Under the pieces are notes generated by a model. The model was not told the DNA's origin, ran no database searches, and worked only from the letters and a program-made list of their open reading frames with translations. Made by a program: the position numbers and the translations under genes. A stretch of 64,000 bases of DNA from an uncultured Rhodoblastus sp. Lineage in GTDB: Bacteria; Pseudomonadota; Alphaproteobacteria; Rhizobiales; Beijerinckiaceae. Below are positions 27,681 through 36,462 of this stretch, piece after piece (position 1 is the stretch's first letter; the number at the start of each line of letters is the position of its first letter). The DNA is taken from positions 1 through 64,000 of the forward strand of contig NZ_CAIUXT010000222.1 of the NCBI RefSeq assembly GCF_903903185.1, read 5' to 3'.

Positions 27681-28282
27681 GCGAAGACGAATTGCGCCAC
27701 CAGCGCAAAATGGCCAGACGCAAAGAGGTCCAGGACGCCGAGGTCGCCGCCAAGACCATTGAGTCCAAAGGCCTGCTGATCGTGCATACCGGGCCGGGCA
27801 AGGGCAAGTCCACGGCGGCGTTCGGCCTGATCCTGCGCGCGCTCGGCCATGACTGGCGCGTCGGCGTGGTGCAATTCGGCAAGGGCGGCTGGGAGACCGG
27901 CGAACGCAGGGCGCTGGAGCGTTTCGGCGACAAGGTCAGCTGGCACACATTGGGCGAGGGCTTTACATGGGAAACACAGGACCGCGCCCGCGACCTCGCC
28001 GCCGCCGCCCGCGCCTGGGACAAGACTTTGGAACTGCTTGCCGACGAGACCATCAAATTGCTGGTGCTGGACGAACTCAACATCGCCTTGCGCTACGAAC
28101 ATCTGCCGCTCGACGAGGTGGTGGCGACGCTTGGACGGCGGCGTCCCGACCTGCATGTCGTCGTCACCGGGCGCAACGCGAGGCCCGAACTGATCGCCAG
28201 CGCCGATCTCGTCACCGAAATGGGCGCGGTCAAGCACCATTTCGCCGCCGGCGTGAAAGCGCAGGCGGGGATCGAGTTTTGA
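27677..28282 (+). CDS. cobO: Cob(I)yrinic acid a,c-diamide adenosyltransferase
   Basis: CobO/BtuR attaches the adenosyl group from ATP to reduced corrinoids. The 201-residue length is normal; the P-loop GPGKGKSTAAFG, VGVVQFGKGGWETGE and the LVLDELNIALRY segment are intact. Translation is coupled to ribB by an ATGA overlap. Riboflavin-derived FMN is the source of dimethylbenzimidazole, the lower ligand of B12, so the ribB-cobO linkage makes metabolic sense. cobQ follows after a 200-base gap holding palindromic repeats. Confidence 0.97.
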   Translation: MSEDELRHQRKMARRKEVQDAEVAAKTIESKGLLIVHTGPGKGKSTAAFGLILRALGHDWRVGVVQFGKGGWETGERRALERFGDKVSWHTLGEGFTWETQDRARDLAAAARAWDKTLELLADETIKLLVLDELNIALRYEHLPLDEVVATLGRRRPDLHVVVTGRNARPELIASADLVTEMGAVKHHFAAGVKAQAGIEF

Positions 28283-28300
28283 GATGAGACATGCTCCCGT

Positions 28301-28455
28301 GAGTCCCGTCATGGCCGGGCAAAGCCCGTCGGGAGACGGGCGTCTTTCGACGCCCTTTGTCCCGGCCAACCACGCGGCGCGGTCTCCACAGTCTTGTCCG
28401 TCCTGCGCAGGCCCAATCGCGTGGATGCCCGGCACAAGGCCGGGCATGACGTGCG
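28301..28455. repeat. Pair of REP-type palindromic repeats in opposite orientation
   Basis: The first element starts GTCATGGCCGGGC and ends CCCGGCCAACCACG, with two small hairpins inserted in its loop (CCCGTC/GACGGG and GGGCGTC/GACGCCC). The second, 28418-28452, reads as its inverse (CGTGGATGCCCGG...CCGGGCATGACG). This two-element, head-to-head arrangement fills the cobO-cobQ gap and is typical of mobile intergenic palindromes in alphaproteobacteria. Confidence 0.85.
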
Positions 28456-28483
28456 AGGGAAACGGCGATGATGGCGTCTCCGC

Positions 28484-29938
28484 ATGACCCGCTCCCTGAT
28501 GTTTCAGGGCACCGGCTCGGATGTCGGCAAATCCCTGCTCGTCGCCGGCTTCTGCCGCGCCTTCACGCTTCGAGGCTTGCGCGTAAGACCCTTCAAGCCG
28601 CAGAACATGTCGAACAATGCCGCCGTGACGCAGGATGGCGGCGAGATTGGCCGCGCTCAGGCCTTGCAGGCGCGCGCCTGCCATGCCGCGCCAAGCCTCG
28701 ACATGAATCCGGTGCTGCTGAAGCCGCAAAGCGACACCGGCTCGCAGATCGTCGTGCAGGGAAAAATCTTCGGCGTCGCCAAGGCCCGCGACTATCAGGC
28801 GCTGAAACCGCAACTCGCTGGCTTTGTCGCCGAGTCCTTCGCCCGCTTGCGCGAATCCGCCGATCTGATTCTGGTCGAGGGCGCCGGCAGTCCGGCGGAA
28901 ATCAACCTGCGCCAGGGCGACATCGCCAATATGGGCTTTGCGCGCGCGCATGACGTCCCGGTGGTGCTGATCGGCGACATCGACCGCGGCGGCGTGATCG
29001 CGCAACTCGTCGGCACGAAACAGGTGCTCGACCCGCCCGACGCCGCGATGATTTGCGGCTTCCTCGTCAACAAGTTTCGCGGCGACGCCAGCCTGTTTGC
29101 CGACGGCATGGCGATCGTCGCGCAACAAACCGGCTGGCCGGCGCTCGGGCTGGTGCCGTTTTTCGCGCCGGCCGCCTGCCTGCCCGCCGAAGACGCCATG
29201 GCTCTGTCGCAGCGCCGCGAGTCGTCGGGCGCCGGAAAAATCATCGCCGTCCCGATCCTGCCGCATATTTCGAATTTCGACGATTTCGACCCGCTCAAAC
29301 TGGAGCCGGACGTCCGGCTCGTCATGGTTCGCCCCGGCGAGCCCTTGCCGGTCTGCGACCTGATCGTCCTGCCGGGCACGAAAACCACCATTTCGGATCT
29401 GGCGTCCTTTCGCGCGCAAGGCTGGGACATCGACCTGCGCGCCCATGTCCGGCGCGGCGGCAAGGTGTTGGGCATTTGCGGCGGCTATCAGATGCTCGGC
29501 CAAAAAATCTCCGATCCGCTCGGCATGGAGGGCCCCGCCGGCAGCGTCGAGGGCCTCGGTCTGCTCGACGTTGCGACGCAAATGACCCCGGACAAGGTTT
29601 TGCGCGCCTGCGCTGGCGTTTCCTCCCCCGAAGACGCGGCGTTCGAGGGCTATGAAATGCATGTCGGCGTGACCGATGGCCCGGATTGCGCGCGAAATTT
29701 CCTGACCTTCGCGGACGGGCGGCGCGACGGCGCACTGTCGCCGGACGGCGCCATTCGCGGCGGTTACGTCCATGGCCTGTTCGCCCATGAGTCTTTGCGC
29801 GCCGCGCTGCTGCGCTGGATCGGCGCCGAGGCGGCGGATTTCGCCTATGAGGCGGAAGTGGAGCGCACGCTTGACGCCCTGGCCGACCATCTCGAACGGC
29901 ATGTCGATCTCGATGCGCTGCTGGCGCTGGCGCGATAG
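28484..29938 (+). CDS. cobQ: Cobyric acid synthase
   Basis: CobQ amidates four side chains of adenosylcobyrinic acid a,c-diamide using glutamine and ATP. The 484-residue protein has the N-terminal MinD-like ATPase ([30 protein letters not shown]) and a C-terminal class I glutamine amidotransferase domain with nucleophilic Cys in [12 protein letters not shown] and the GYEMHVG motif, plus the catalytic His in [11 protein letters not shown]. It ends 6 bases before the convergent cbiB gene. Confidence 0.98.
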   Translation: MTRSLMFQGTGSDVGKSLLVAGFCRAFTLRGLRVRPFKPQNMSNNAAVTQDGGEIGRAQALQARACHAAPSLDMNPVLLKPQSDTGSQIVVQGKIFGVAKARDYQALKPQLAGFVAESFARLRESADLILVEGAGSPAEINLRQGDIANMGFARAHDVPVVLIGDIDRGGVIAQLVGTKQVLDPPDAAMICGFLVNKFRGDASLFADGMAIVAQQTGWPALGLVPFFAPAACLPAEDAMALSQRRESSGAGKIIAVPILPHISNFDDFDPLKLEPDVRLVMVRPGEPLPVCDLIVLPGTKTTISDLASFRAQGWDIDLRAHVRRGGKVLGICGGYQMLGQKISDPLGMEGPAGSVEGLGLLDVATQMTPDKVLRACAGVSSPEDAAFEGYEMHVGVTDGPDCARNFLTFADGRRDGALSPDGAIRGGYVHGLFAHESLRAALLRWIGAEAADFAYEAEVERTLDALADHLERHVDLDALLALAR

Positions 29939-29944
29939 CGCGCG

Positions 29945-30919
29945 CTATGCGCCAAAGACCCCGACCAGCATTGCCAGAAAAATCATCTGCGCGGCGCAGG
30001 CGCGGCGATAGAGCGCCAGAGCGCACCGGATGTCCTGCGCGTCAAGTTCGGCGCGGCCGTCGCCCATGAAGGCGTCGGCGACCAGTTCGCCGCCATAGAT
30101 GCGCGGTCCGGCCAGTTTGAAGTCCAGCGCGCCGGCCATGGCCGCTTCCGGCCAGCCGGCATTGGGCGAACGGTGGTTTTTGGCGTCGCGCCGCACCGCG
30201 CGAATCGCGCCGGCGCAATCCGCTCCGGGCGAAACGGCGGCGGCGAGCGCCAGCCAGAGGGCGGCCAGCCGCGAGGCGGGCAGATTGACGAGATCGTCGA
30301 ACCGCGCCGCCGCCCATCCGAAATTCCTGTAGCGCTCGCTCTTGTGGCCGATCATCGAATCGGCGGTGTTCGCCGCCTTGTAGAGCGTGCCGCCGGTCAG
30401 GCCGAAAACCGCCGTCCAGAAGGCGGGCGCGACCACGCCGTCGGAAAAGTTCTCCGCCAGACTCTCGACGGCGGCGCGCGAGACGCCGGCGACATCGAGC
30501 GCCGCGACATCGCGCCCGACGATCATCGCCACCGCCTTGCGCCCGCCCTCCAGCCCCTGCGCCTCCAGCGCCCGCGCCACCGCAGCGACATGATCGTAAA
30601 GGCTGCGCTGCGCCATCAAGGAACTCGTGGCAACCGCCAGCAGGACGAAGCCGAACAGGTTTTTCGGCGCCAGCGCGGTCAGGGCCGAGGCCGCGCCTCC
30701 GGTCGCCGCCAGCGCCAGGGCGAGCGCGACAACGCCGGCGCATTTCCGCGCGGCGCCGGAAAATGCGGGGCGGTTGAGCCCTTGCTCCAGACGCGCGATA
30801 AGGGCGCCGATCCAGGTGACAGGATGGCGTATAAGGGCATAGACAGGCGCCGGATAGCCGATCAGGGCCTCGACGGTCAGGGCGGCAAGAGCCAGAGCGA
30901 AAGGATTTGCGGACAGCAT
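29945..30919 (-). CDS. cbiB: Adenosylcobinamide-phosphate synthase
   Basis: CbiB (CobD in the Pseudomonas nomenclature) attaches the aminopropanol arm to adenosylcobyric acid in the inner membrane. The 324-residue protein has several membrane helices and the family motifs AAVESLAENFSDGVVAPAFW, AANTADSMIGHKSERYRNFGW and RDAKNHRSPNAGWPEAAMAG. Its ATG overlaps the divergent cobD start by two bases (CATG), so either both starts are real and tightly constrained, or one lies further inside. No good ribosome binding site precedes this ATG. Confidence 0.96.
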   Translation of the reverse strand: MLSANPFALALAALTVEALIGYPAPVYALIRHPVTWIGALIARLEQGLNRPAFSGAARKCAGVVALALALAATGGAASALTALAPKNLFGFVLLAVATSSLMAQRSLYDHVAAVARALEAQGLEGGRKAVAMIVGRDVAALDVAGVSRAAVESLAENFSDGVVAPAFWTAVFGLTGGTLYKAANTADSMIGHKSERYRNFGWAAARFDDLVNLPASRLAALWLALAAAVSPGADCAGAIRAVRRDAKNHRSPNAGWPEAAMAGALDFKLAGPRIYGGELVADAFMGDGRAELDAQDIRCALALYRRACAAQMIFLAMLVGVFGA

Positions 30920-31958
30920 GGGCGACGTTTTTCGGCCTGAGCAGGAGACGAATCGGCTGGCGGCTCTGGCGACAGCCTATCATGGCGGCGGGCTCGCCGC
31001 CGCGCGGCGGCGCTTTCCGCTGGCGCCCGAACCCTGGCTCGATCTGTCCACCGGGATCAATGCGCTGCCCTATGCTTGCGGCGGTCTGAGCCCGGAGGCC
31101 TTCGCCCGCCTGCCCGAAGCTGAAGCAATCGCCAAACTCGAAGCCGCCGCCGCGCAATTTTTCGGTCTGGGCGCCGGCGCCGAATGCGTCGCCGCGCCGG
31201 GCACGCAAAGCCTGATCCAGTTGCTGCCGCGCCTGTTTCCGGCGCAAGACATCGCCCTGCTCGACTTCACCTACGCCGAACACGAACGAGTCTGGGCTTT
31301 GAGCGGCGCCCGCGCGCAAACGCGGACAAGGCTCGACGATCTGGCGCAGGCCGATGTTGCGATCGTCGTCAATCCGAACAATCCCGACGGGCGCCTTGTC
31401 GCCGCCGACGATCTCGTCGCTTTGGCGCATCGAAGGGCGGCGCGCGCAGGCCTGTTGATTATCGACGAAGCCTTCGCCGATTTCCTGCCGCGCGCAAAAA
31501 GTCTCAGCTCCCATCTTCCCCTGCCCGGCGCGATCGTGCTGCGCTCCTTCGGCAAGACCTTCGGGCTGGCGGGGCTGCGGCTCGGCTTCGCGCTGTGCGG
31601 GCAGGATCTGGCCAGGAAATTGCGCGCGGCGCTCGGTCCCTGGGCGGTCAGCGGCGCGGCGGTTGAGATTGGCGTCAAAGCCTATGGCGATGCGCGCTGG
31701 CTGGCGCAAAGCGCGGCGCGGCTCGAACAAGACGGCGCCCATCTCGACGACCTGTTACGCAAGGCTGGGTTCGTTGTTCTTGGCGGGACGCCCCTGTTCC
31801 GGCTGGCGCGCCATGACGAGGCCGAAAAAATCTTCGAGCGTCTCGGCGCCGGCGGCGTGCTGACCCGCCCCTTCGCCGGAAAACCCGGATGGCTGCGCTT
31901 CGGCATTCCGCATCGGGGCGAGGATTTCGACCGGCTGGCGAAAATCCTGCCTGGCTGA
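30918..31958 (+). CDS. cobD: Threonine-phosphate decarboxylase
   Basis: CobD (CobC in the Pseudomonas nomenclature) is a PLP-dependent aminotransferase-fold enzyme that decarboxylates threonine phosphate to the aminopropanol phosphate used by CbiB. The 346-residue protein has LDLSTGINALPY at the N-terminus, VNPNNPDGR, DEAFADF, and the PLP Lys in LRSFGKTFGLAGLRLGF. The gene is divergent from cbiB. ATG 30918 lacks a good ribosome binding site; an AGGAG at 30943-30947 hints that translation might begin further inside. Confidence 0.96.
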   Translation: MGDVFRPEQETNRLAALATAYHGGGLAAARRRFPLAPEPWLDLSTGINALPYACGGLSPEAFARLPEAEAIAKLEAAAAQFFGLGAGAECVAAPGTQSLIQLLPRLFPAQDIALLDFTYAEHERVWALSGARAQTRTRLDDLAQADVAIVVNPNNPDGRLVAADDLVALAHRRAARAGLLIIDEAFADFLPRAKSLSSHLPLPGAIVLRSFGKTFGLAGLRLGFALCGQDLARKLRAALGPWAVSGAAVEIGVKAYGDARWLAQSAARLEQDGAHLDDLLRKAGFVVLGGTPLFRLARHDEAEKIFERLGAGGVLTRPFAGKPGWLRFGIPHRGEDFDRLAKILPG

Positions 31959-31982
31959 ACGGTCGGCGCGCCGTTCGCCTTA

Positions 31983-32354
31983 TCAGCGATGGACGACATA
32001 GACCTCATAGCCGGAAGGACCGACCAGCCAGGAGATCACCCAGGAGGTCAGGCTGACGACGATCGAAGTCAGGATCGCCGGCAACAGCCCTTCGACGTGA
32101 AAACCTGTGAGGAAATGCGCGACCAACTGGATCATCAGGCCATTGACGACCAGAAGGAACAGGCCGAGCGTCAGAATGGTGATCGGAAAGGTCAGCACGA
32201 CCATGATCGGCCGCACCAAGCCGTTGACGACGCCAAGCGCCAGCGCCGCCCAGATCAGGGTCCCGTTCGAGGCGAAGGCGATGCCCGGCACGATGCTCGA
32301 CGCCACCCATAGGCCCACCGCGACGACGGCGGCGCGGATGAGAAAACCGATCAT
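31983..32354 (-). CDS. Phage-holin-like/YvlD-family membrane protein
   Basis: A 123-residue protein with four hydrophobic helices, matching the phage_holin_4_2/YvlD family (GLWVASSIVPGIAFASNGTL, ALGVVNGLVRPIMVVLTFPI, TLGLFLLVVNGLMIQLVAHF). Despite the family name, chromosomal members such as YvlD are not phage lysis proteins and have no settled function. It is convergent with cobD (24-base gap) and stands alone. Confidence 0.88.
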   Translation of the reverse strand: MIGFLIRAAVVAVGLWVASSIVPGIAFASNGTLIWAALALGVVNGLVRPIMVVLTFPITILTLGLFLLVVNGLMIQLVAHFLTGFHVEGLLPAILTSIVVSLTSWVISWLVGPSGYEVYVVHR

Positions 32355-32485
32355 CTGAAACTCCCTTTTCCGATTAATTGGTCATGGCCGCGCTTTTATG
32401 CAACGACGCCCGGCGGCGAGCAAACCGCGCCGAGAGCGCGTCCGGAGAACTTCCGTTCAAAGGACGCGCTCCAGGTCTCTGTTCT

Positions 32486-33634
32486 TTAACGGAGCGACCT
32501 TTTGCCGAATAAAGCCACCAGTTCGCTCTGCCGGGACACTCCGGCCTTGGCGAAAACCCGTTTCAGCACGGTGCGGGCCGTGGATTCGGCGATTCCGAGC
32601 TTTTCCGCCGCGGCTTTGGGCGCGAGACCCGAACCGACCAGCGCCGCTACCCGCGCTTCGCCGAGCGTGAGGCCGAGAATGTCGCGCACCAGCGCCGGAT
32701 CGGGCGCGGCGTCGCCGCTGGAATCGATCATCAGCACGATGGCGCGCGCCTGCGCCAGCATGTCGTGGGTTGCGGCGGCGCCTTCGGTCACCGGCAGGAC
32801 ATAAAGGGTCAGCGGCGGCCGGTTCAGGCCGCGCTCGACGACGACATTGACCGGTTCGCGCGAGTCCGCCCTTTCGCTGCGCGCCAGCGCCCGCGCGATC
32901 TTCCGCCGCACCGGGGCGGTCAGCCCAACCGCTTCGCCGGCCCCCGACAGCACTTCGAACCCGGTCCGGCTCGCCGGATTGGCGAAAATCACCCGCAAGT
33001 CATTGTCCAGCGCGAAAACGCCGATCCCCAGCCGGCTCAGGACTTCGCGCATGCCCAGATTGCAGTTTTCGGCGTCGAACAGACGAATGGACAGTTTCAG
33101 CGATCGCTCGACATGGCGGGCCAGCAGGCTGACCTTATGCACTTCCTCGCCCGCGTAAGGCGCCCTCGCCTTGTCGCGCTGGACGCTGAGCACCGCCTGC
33201 ACGTCTTGCTCCGGCGAAAGAAACACCGCGGCGCACCAGTAAACGCCATGGCGCGCGAAAAACTGGGTGTAGATCGGCAGGGTTTCGAGTTCCTCGACGC
33301 TGAACAGGTCGAGGTCGGTCACGCCTTCGCGGTCCGACAAGTAGCCATGCTCGAAGCCACGCGCCGAGCGCACGTCGAGATGCTGCCAAAGGGCGTCATA
33401 TTCGCTCTGCGCCTCCGCCAGTGCCGGCGACACCACCGATCCGTAGCGGCCGTTTTCCCGCCGCCAGACCAGGAGCGCGCCGGTATCGCGAAAACAATTC
33501 GCCACGGCCTGCAAAGCCATCGGCCAGCGCGCCGGCGCAAGCGCCGCCTCGTAAATCTGGTCGACCGCCAGGCTGAAATCCAGATCGATCATGGCTCGCA
33601 CCCAAACCCGACCGGGTTGCGGAGGGGAATTCAT
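32486..33634 (-). CDS. LuxR-family transcriptional regulator
   Basis: A 382-residue regulator with a C-terminal LuxR-type HTH (LTLGEARVAALVGSGLAPKAAAEKLGIAESTARTVLKRVFAKAG, about residues 320-375) and an N-terminal sensor region that resembles a PAS/GAF-like domain (FALDNDLRVIFANPASRTGFEVLSG). Such stand-alone LuxR proteins are frequent in Rhizobiales and their ligands are unknown. A second ATG at 33592 (MIDLDFSLAV) begins closer to the conserved region; neither start has a clearly better ribosome binding site. No partner gene is adjacent. Confidence 0.88.
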   Translation of the reverse strand: MNSPPQPGRVWVRAMIDLDFSLAVDQIYEAALAPARWPMALQAVANCFRDTGALLVWRRENGRYGSVVSPALAEAQSEYDALWQHLDVRSARGFEHGYLSDREGVTDLDLFSVEELETLPIYTQFFARHGVYWCAAVFLSPEQDVQAVLSVQRDKARAPYAGEEVHKVSLLARHVERSLKLSIRLFDAENCNLGMREVLSRLGIGVFALDNDLRVIFANPASRTGFEVLSGAGEAVGLTAPVRRKIARALARSERADSREPVNVVVERGLNRPPLTLYVLPVTEGAAATHDMLAQARAIVLMIDSSGDAAPDPALVRDILGLTLGEARVAALVGSGLAPKAAAEKLGIAESTARTVLKRVFAKAGVSRQSELVALFGKRSLR

Positions 33635-33787
33635 GGCGCAGCTTACCCCAAACGGGGGATGCGTGGAAACCGCAATGCAGCCATGCTACTTTTTGTGGAT
33701 ACGGGTTTTCCGGCCACGATTTCAAAACCAAACCATTTGCGCCAGCTGACCGGGTTATCCGGGGGGCGCCGCCGCCGGAGCGAGGAT

Positions 33788-33813
33788 TTTTCCATTCGCC
33801 GAAGAATGGAAAA
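33788..33813 (-). terminator. Hairpin downstream of leuA
   Basis: TTTTCCATTC and GAATGGAAAA form a perfect 10-bp stem with a 6-base loop, 54 bases after the leuA stop codon. It is stable but not followed by a clear T-run on the minus strand, so it may act as a terminator or as a 3'-end stabiliser. Confidence 0.5.
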
Positions 33814-33866
33814 GCTCCTAGCAGGCGGCGGTTTTATCGTGTTTCAAGTCCCTGCCGTCGTTGCTT

Positions 33867-35441
33867 TCATATCCCTGCTATCGCTTCCAGCGGTTCGCGC
33901 CCGCGCCGCGCCAGAATCTTGTTGAGCGCCGAGACATAGGCCCGCGCCGAGGCGACCAGTGTATCCGGATCGGCGCCCTTGCCGGCGACGACCACGCCGT
34001 TTTCCGACAGCCGCACCGACACTTCCGCCTGCGCGTCGGTGCCCTCGGTGACCGCGTGGACCTGAAACAGCTCCAATTTGGCGTCATGGGGCGCCAGGGC
34101 GCGGATGGCGTTGAAGATCGCGTCCACCGGACCATTGCCGGTGGCCTGATGGGTCTGCGGCGCGCCGTCGATCTCCAGCGTCAGCGCCGCCGATTGCGGC
34201 CCCTTGGTGCCGGCGATCACCGTCAGCGCCAGAACCTTGATGCGCTCGCGCGAGGACACGATCTCGTCATCCACCAGCGCGGCGATGTCCTCGTCATAGA
34301 CAATCTTCTTTCGGTCGGCCAAATCCTTGAAGCGGTTGAAAGCCACTTCCAGCCCGTTCTCGCCCAGATCGTAGCCCAGTTCCTTGAGCTTTTCCTTGAA
34401 GGCGTGGCGGCCCGAATGCTTGCCCATCACCAGCGAGGTCTTCGACACGCCGACCGATTCCGGCGTCATGATCTCGTAGGTATGGGCGTTTTTGAGCATC
34501 CCGTCCTGATGGATGCCGCTCTCATGGGCGAAGGCGTTCCGCCCGACAATGGCCTTGTTGTATTGCACCGGAAAACTGGTCACCGCCGAAACCAGTTTCG
34601 ACGCCCGCGTCAGCAAGGTCGCCTCGATGCCGTTGCGATAGGGCAGAACGTCGGCGCGGGTGCGCAGCGCCATAACGATTTCTTCGAGCGCCGCATTGCC
34701 GGCGCGCTCGCCAATGCCATTGACCGTGCATTCGATCTGCCGCGCCCCGCCCATCACGCCGGCGATGGAATTGGCCACCGCCATGCCGAGATCATTGTGG
34801 CAATGGACCGAAAAGGTCGCCTTGTCGGCATTGGGCACGCGCGACCGGACCATCTCGAACAGGGCGCGATATTCGTCCGGCGTGGTATAGCCAACGGTGT
34901 CGGGAATATTGATCGTGGTCGCGCCGGCTTTGATCGCGGTCTCGACGGCCCGGCACAGGAAATCCGGCTCGGTGCGGGTGCCGTCTTCCGCCGACCATTC
35001 GACGAATTCGACATGGTTTCTCGCGCGCGATACCGATGAGGCGATCAGCTCCAGCACTTTTTCGGGCGCCATCTGCAATTTATACTGCATATGGACCGGC
35101 GAAGTGCTGATGAAGGTGTGGATGCGCGGGATGCGCGCCTGTTTGACCGCCTCGGCGCAGCGGTCGATGTCCTTGGCGGACGCCCGCGACAGGCCGGCGA
35201 CGGAGGCGTTTTTAACCCGTTTGGCGACTTCCGACACCGAGTCGAAATCGCCCTGCGAGGCGATGGGAAAGCCGGCCTCGATGATATCGACGCCCAAGGC
35301 GTCCAGGATATCGGCGACCTCCAGCTTTTCTTCAAAGGTCATCGAGGCGCCGGGGCATTGCTCGCCGTCGCGCAACGTGGTGTCGAAAATGAAGACGCGG
35401 TCGTTTTCGGAAGGCTTTGGGGTCTGCTGCTGTTCGGTCAT
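33867..35441 (-). CDS. leuA: 2-isopropylmalate synthase
   Basis: LeuA condenses acetyl-CoA with 2-oxoisovalerate, the first committed step of leucine synthesis. The 524-residue enzyme has the HMGL-like barrel with [17 protein letters not shown], the metal-binding [26 protein letters not shown] and GKHSGRHAF, then the C-terminal LeuA allosteric domain (about 400-500) that mediates leucine feedback inhibition. Expression is very likely controlled by attenuation: a leader peptide with four consecutive Leu codons and an attenuator hairpin lie directly upstream. Confidence 0.98.
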   Translation of the reverse strand: MTEQQQTPKPSENDRVFIFDTTLRDGEQCPGASMTFEEKLEVADILDALGVDIIEAGFPIASQGDFDSVSEVAKRVKNASVAGLSRASAKDIDRCAEAVKQARIPRIHTFISTSPVHMQYKLQMAPEKVLELIASSVSRARNHVEFVEWSAEDGTRTEPDFLCRAVETAIKAGATTINIPDTVGYTTPDEYRALFEMVRSRVPNADKATFSVHCHNDLGMAVANSIAGVMGGARQIECTVNGIGERAGNAALEEIVMALRTRADVLPYRNGIEATLLTRASKLVSAVTSFPVQYNKAIVGRNAFAHESGIHQDGMLKNAHTYEIMTPESVGVSKTSLVMGKHSGRHAFKEKLKELGYDLGENGLEVAFNRFKDLADRKKIVYDEDIAALVDDEIVSSRERIKVLALTVIAGTKGPQSAALTLEIDGAPQTHQATGNGPVDAIFNAIRALAPHDAKLELFQVHAVTEGTDAQAEVSVRLSENGVVVAGKGADPDTLVASARAYVSALNKILARRGREPLEAIAGI

Positions 35442-35505
35442 TGTTGAACGCCTTGAATTTGGGATGACCCCGGCGCATGGCTGCGGGGCCGGAAACGGCG
35501 ATGAA

Positions 35506-35549
35506 AACCCCTGAGCGCCCAGGCAAAGCCCGGCCGGCCCTCAGGGGTT
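35506..35549 (-). terminator. leuA attenuator hairpin
   Basis: On the minus strand AACCCCTGAG pairs with CTCAGGGGTT (10 bp, perfect; 35540-35549 with 35506-35515) around a 24-base loop, followed by TTC. It begins at the leader-peptide stop codon and ends about 65 bases before the leuA ATG. With the Leu-rich leader this is a standard transcription-attenuation layout. Confidence 0.8.
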
Positions 35550-35615
35550 GATAAGAAGAAGAAGCTGTTCGAGCGCGCGCGCGGACGGGCGCGGGGCGAT
35601 TGGCCCGGCGTTCAT
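35541..35615 (-). CDS. leuL: leuA leader peptide
   Basis: A 24-residue open frame starting at ATG 35615 and ending with QLLLLINP-stop. It contains four consecutive leucine codons (CTT x4) just before the attenuator stem, so ribosome stalling under leucine starvation would prevent terminator formation. The stop codon lies inside the first arm of the hairpin. It is too short for ordinary gene finding; no RBS stronger than the upstream GCTGACG-like stretch is visible, which is usual for leaders of this type. Confidence 0.85.
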   Translation of the reverse strand: MNAGPIAPRPSARALEQLLLLINP

Positions 35616-35712
35616 CGTCAGCGTCTGATGTGCGTCCTGGGGCACGTGCGGCTCGCGTTGAGGGGCTGAAACAGCCTTGATTTTTTTCATAACCGATTTG
35701 GGGGGGGCGGCG
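35601..35712 (-). repeat. leuA leader/promoter segment, copy 1 of a duplicated region
   Basis: This roughly 110-base stretch, which includes the start of the leuA leader peptide and the sequence upstream of it, has a diverged second copy at 36463-36572 in the same orientation. Shared blocks include GGCGTTCATCGTCA, TGTGCGTCC, CGTGCGGCT and ACCGATTT. Confidence 0.75.
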
Positions 35713-35717
35713 CAAGC

Positions 35718-35975
35718 TCATCCATAATGATAGCGGCATTGTGCGATATGCAGGGCGCCGTCGATGACGCGATAGACCAGACGATTTTCCTGCGTCAGCC
35801 GCCGCGACCACCAGCCCGACAGCGCGCCACGCAAGGGCTCCGGCTTGACGGTCCCCGTGAAGGGCGTTCGCGCGCATTCCTTGATGAGGCGATTGAGCCG
35901 CGCCAGCAACTTGGCTTCCGTCGCTTGCCAATAAAGAGTGCCTTCCCACGTGGACTCGTTGAAAACCAGCTTAAC
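35718..35975 (-). pseudogene. yoeB: YoeB-family toxin gene lacking a start codon
   Basis: Reading from 35975 gives 85 residues that match YoeB in length and signature: (V)KLVFNESTWEGTLYWQ at the start and the catalytic residues Glu in KPEPLRG, Arg in NRLVYRV and His-Tyr in CRYHYG at the end. YoeB is a ribosome-dependent mRNA endonuclease. The first codon is GTT, not GTG: a single G-to-T change (minus-strand base at 35973) would have destroyed both this start and the antitoxin stop, which would have overlapped as GTGA. The next possible start (TTG 35909) would remove 22 residues. Confidence 0.8.
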
Positions 35976-36241
35976 TCGGCGGGGTCCGGCTCTTCAAGGG
36001 CGCGCTCGCGTCCCTCGCCCTTGTCGAGTTCGGCGATGGCCTCGCGCAGACGCTCGGCGTTTTTCGGGCTGGCGAGCAGGTAACGGGTTTCCTCGAACGA
36101 CGCGTAATCTTCAGGCGACATCGGCACAGCCGCCGGCTTGCCCACGTCGCGCGTGATGATAACCTGCTCGCGATCGGCGTTCACCCGGTCGATGGTCCCG
36201 GCGAGATTGCGCCGCAACTCGCTGTAAGAGTTGGTTTTCAT
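35795..36241 (-). CDS. yefM: YefM/Phd-family antitoxin, stop codon lost, reading into the toxin region
   Basis: Residues 1-90 are a normal YefM/Phd antitoxin: MKTNSYSELRRNLAGTIDRV, REQVIITRDVGKPAAVPMS, EDYASFEETRYLLASPKNAERL. After EEPDPAE the codon is TTA where TGA is expected, so the frame runs another 57 residues through the toxin gene in the wrong frame (SWFSTSPRGKALFIG...). The product is thus 148 residues with an aberrant tail. It may still bind DNA: TGTACG motifs typical of YefM operators lie just upstream. Confidence 0.82.
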   Translation of the reverse strand: MKTNSYSELRRNLAGTIDRVNADREQVIITRDVGKPAAVPMSPEDYASFEETRYLLASPKNAERLREAIAELDKGEGRERALEEPDPAELSWFSTSPRGKALFIGKRRKPSCWRGSIASSRNARERPSRGPSSRSPCVARCRAGGRGG

Positions 36242-36249
36242 GTTTTTTT

Positions 36250-36267
36250 TGTACGCGTAATTGTACG
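36250..36267. promoter_or_regulatory. YefM operator-like TGTACG repeats
   Basis: TGTACG occurs at 36250-36255 and 36262-36267, 12 bases apart, directly upstream of the antitoxin ATG. The Escherichia coli YefM-YoeB operator is built on TGTACA hexamers, so these are likely antitoxin binding sites in the module promoter. Confidence 0.6.
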
Positions 36268-36462
36268 TTAGGGCAAATGAGGGGCGAGGCTCGGCGCCGG
36301 GAATTCAGGACGGGATCGCATTGCGCGGGCTTGGCTGTTTCGGGTTTCGCGTGAGAGACCGGGGCGCGTTTCGTTTTCTGCCATGAACTCCCGGTCCAAC
36401 ATCGGTGCGCCGTTGCAATTGAGGATTTAGCACCATTTGACGTATTTCGAGGCCAAAGGCCG

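Noticed and set aside
28283-28483. Cobalamin riboswitch between cobO and cobQ
   Set aside because: The structures present are REP-type palindromes; the conserved B12-box was not seen.
27449-29902. 817-codon open frame on the minus strand opposite cobO and cobQ
   Set aside because: It covers two genes with complete family motifs on the other strand. Its translation is Arg/Gly/Ala-rich with no recognisable domain, as expected for antisense frames in GC-rich DNA.
29928-29954. Palindrome ATAGCGCGCGCTAT between the convergent cobQ and cbiB ends
   Set aside because: Short, purely GC/AT-alternating and without T-runs; likely chance or coding constraint at the two gene ends.
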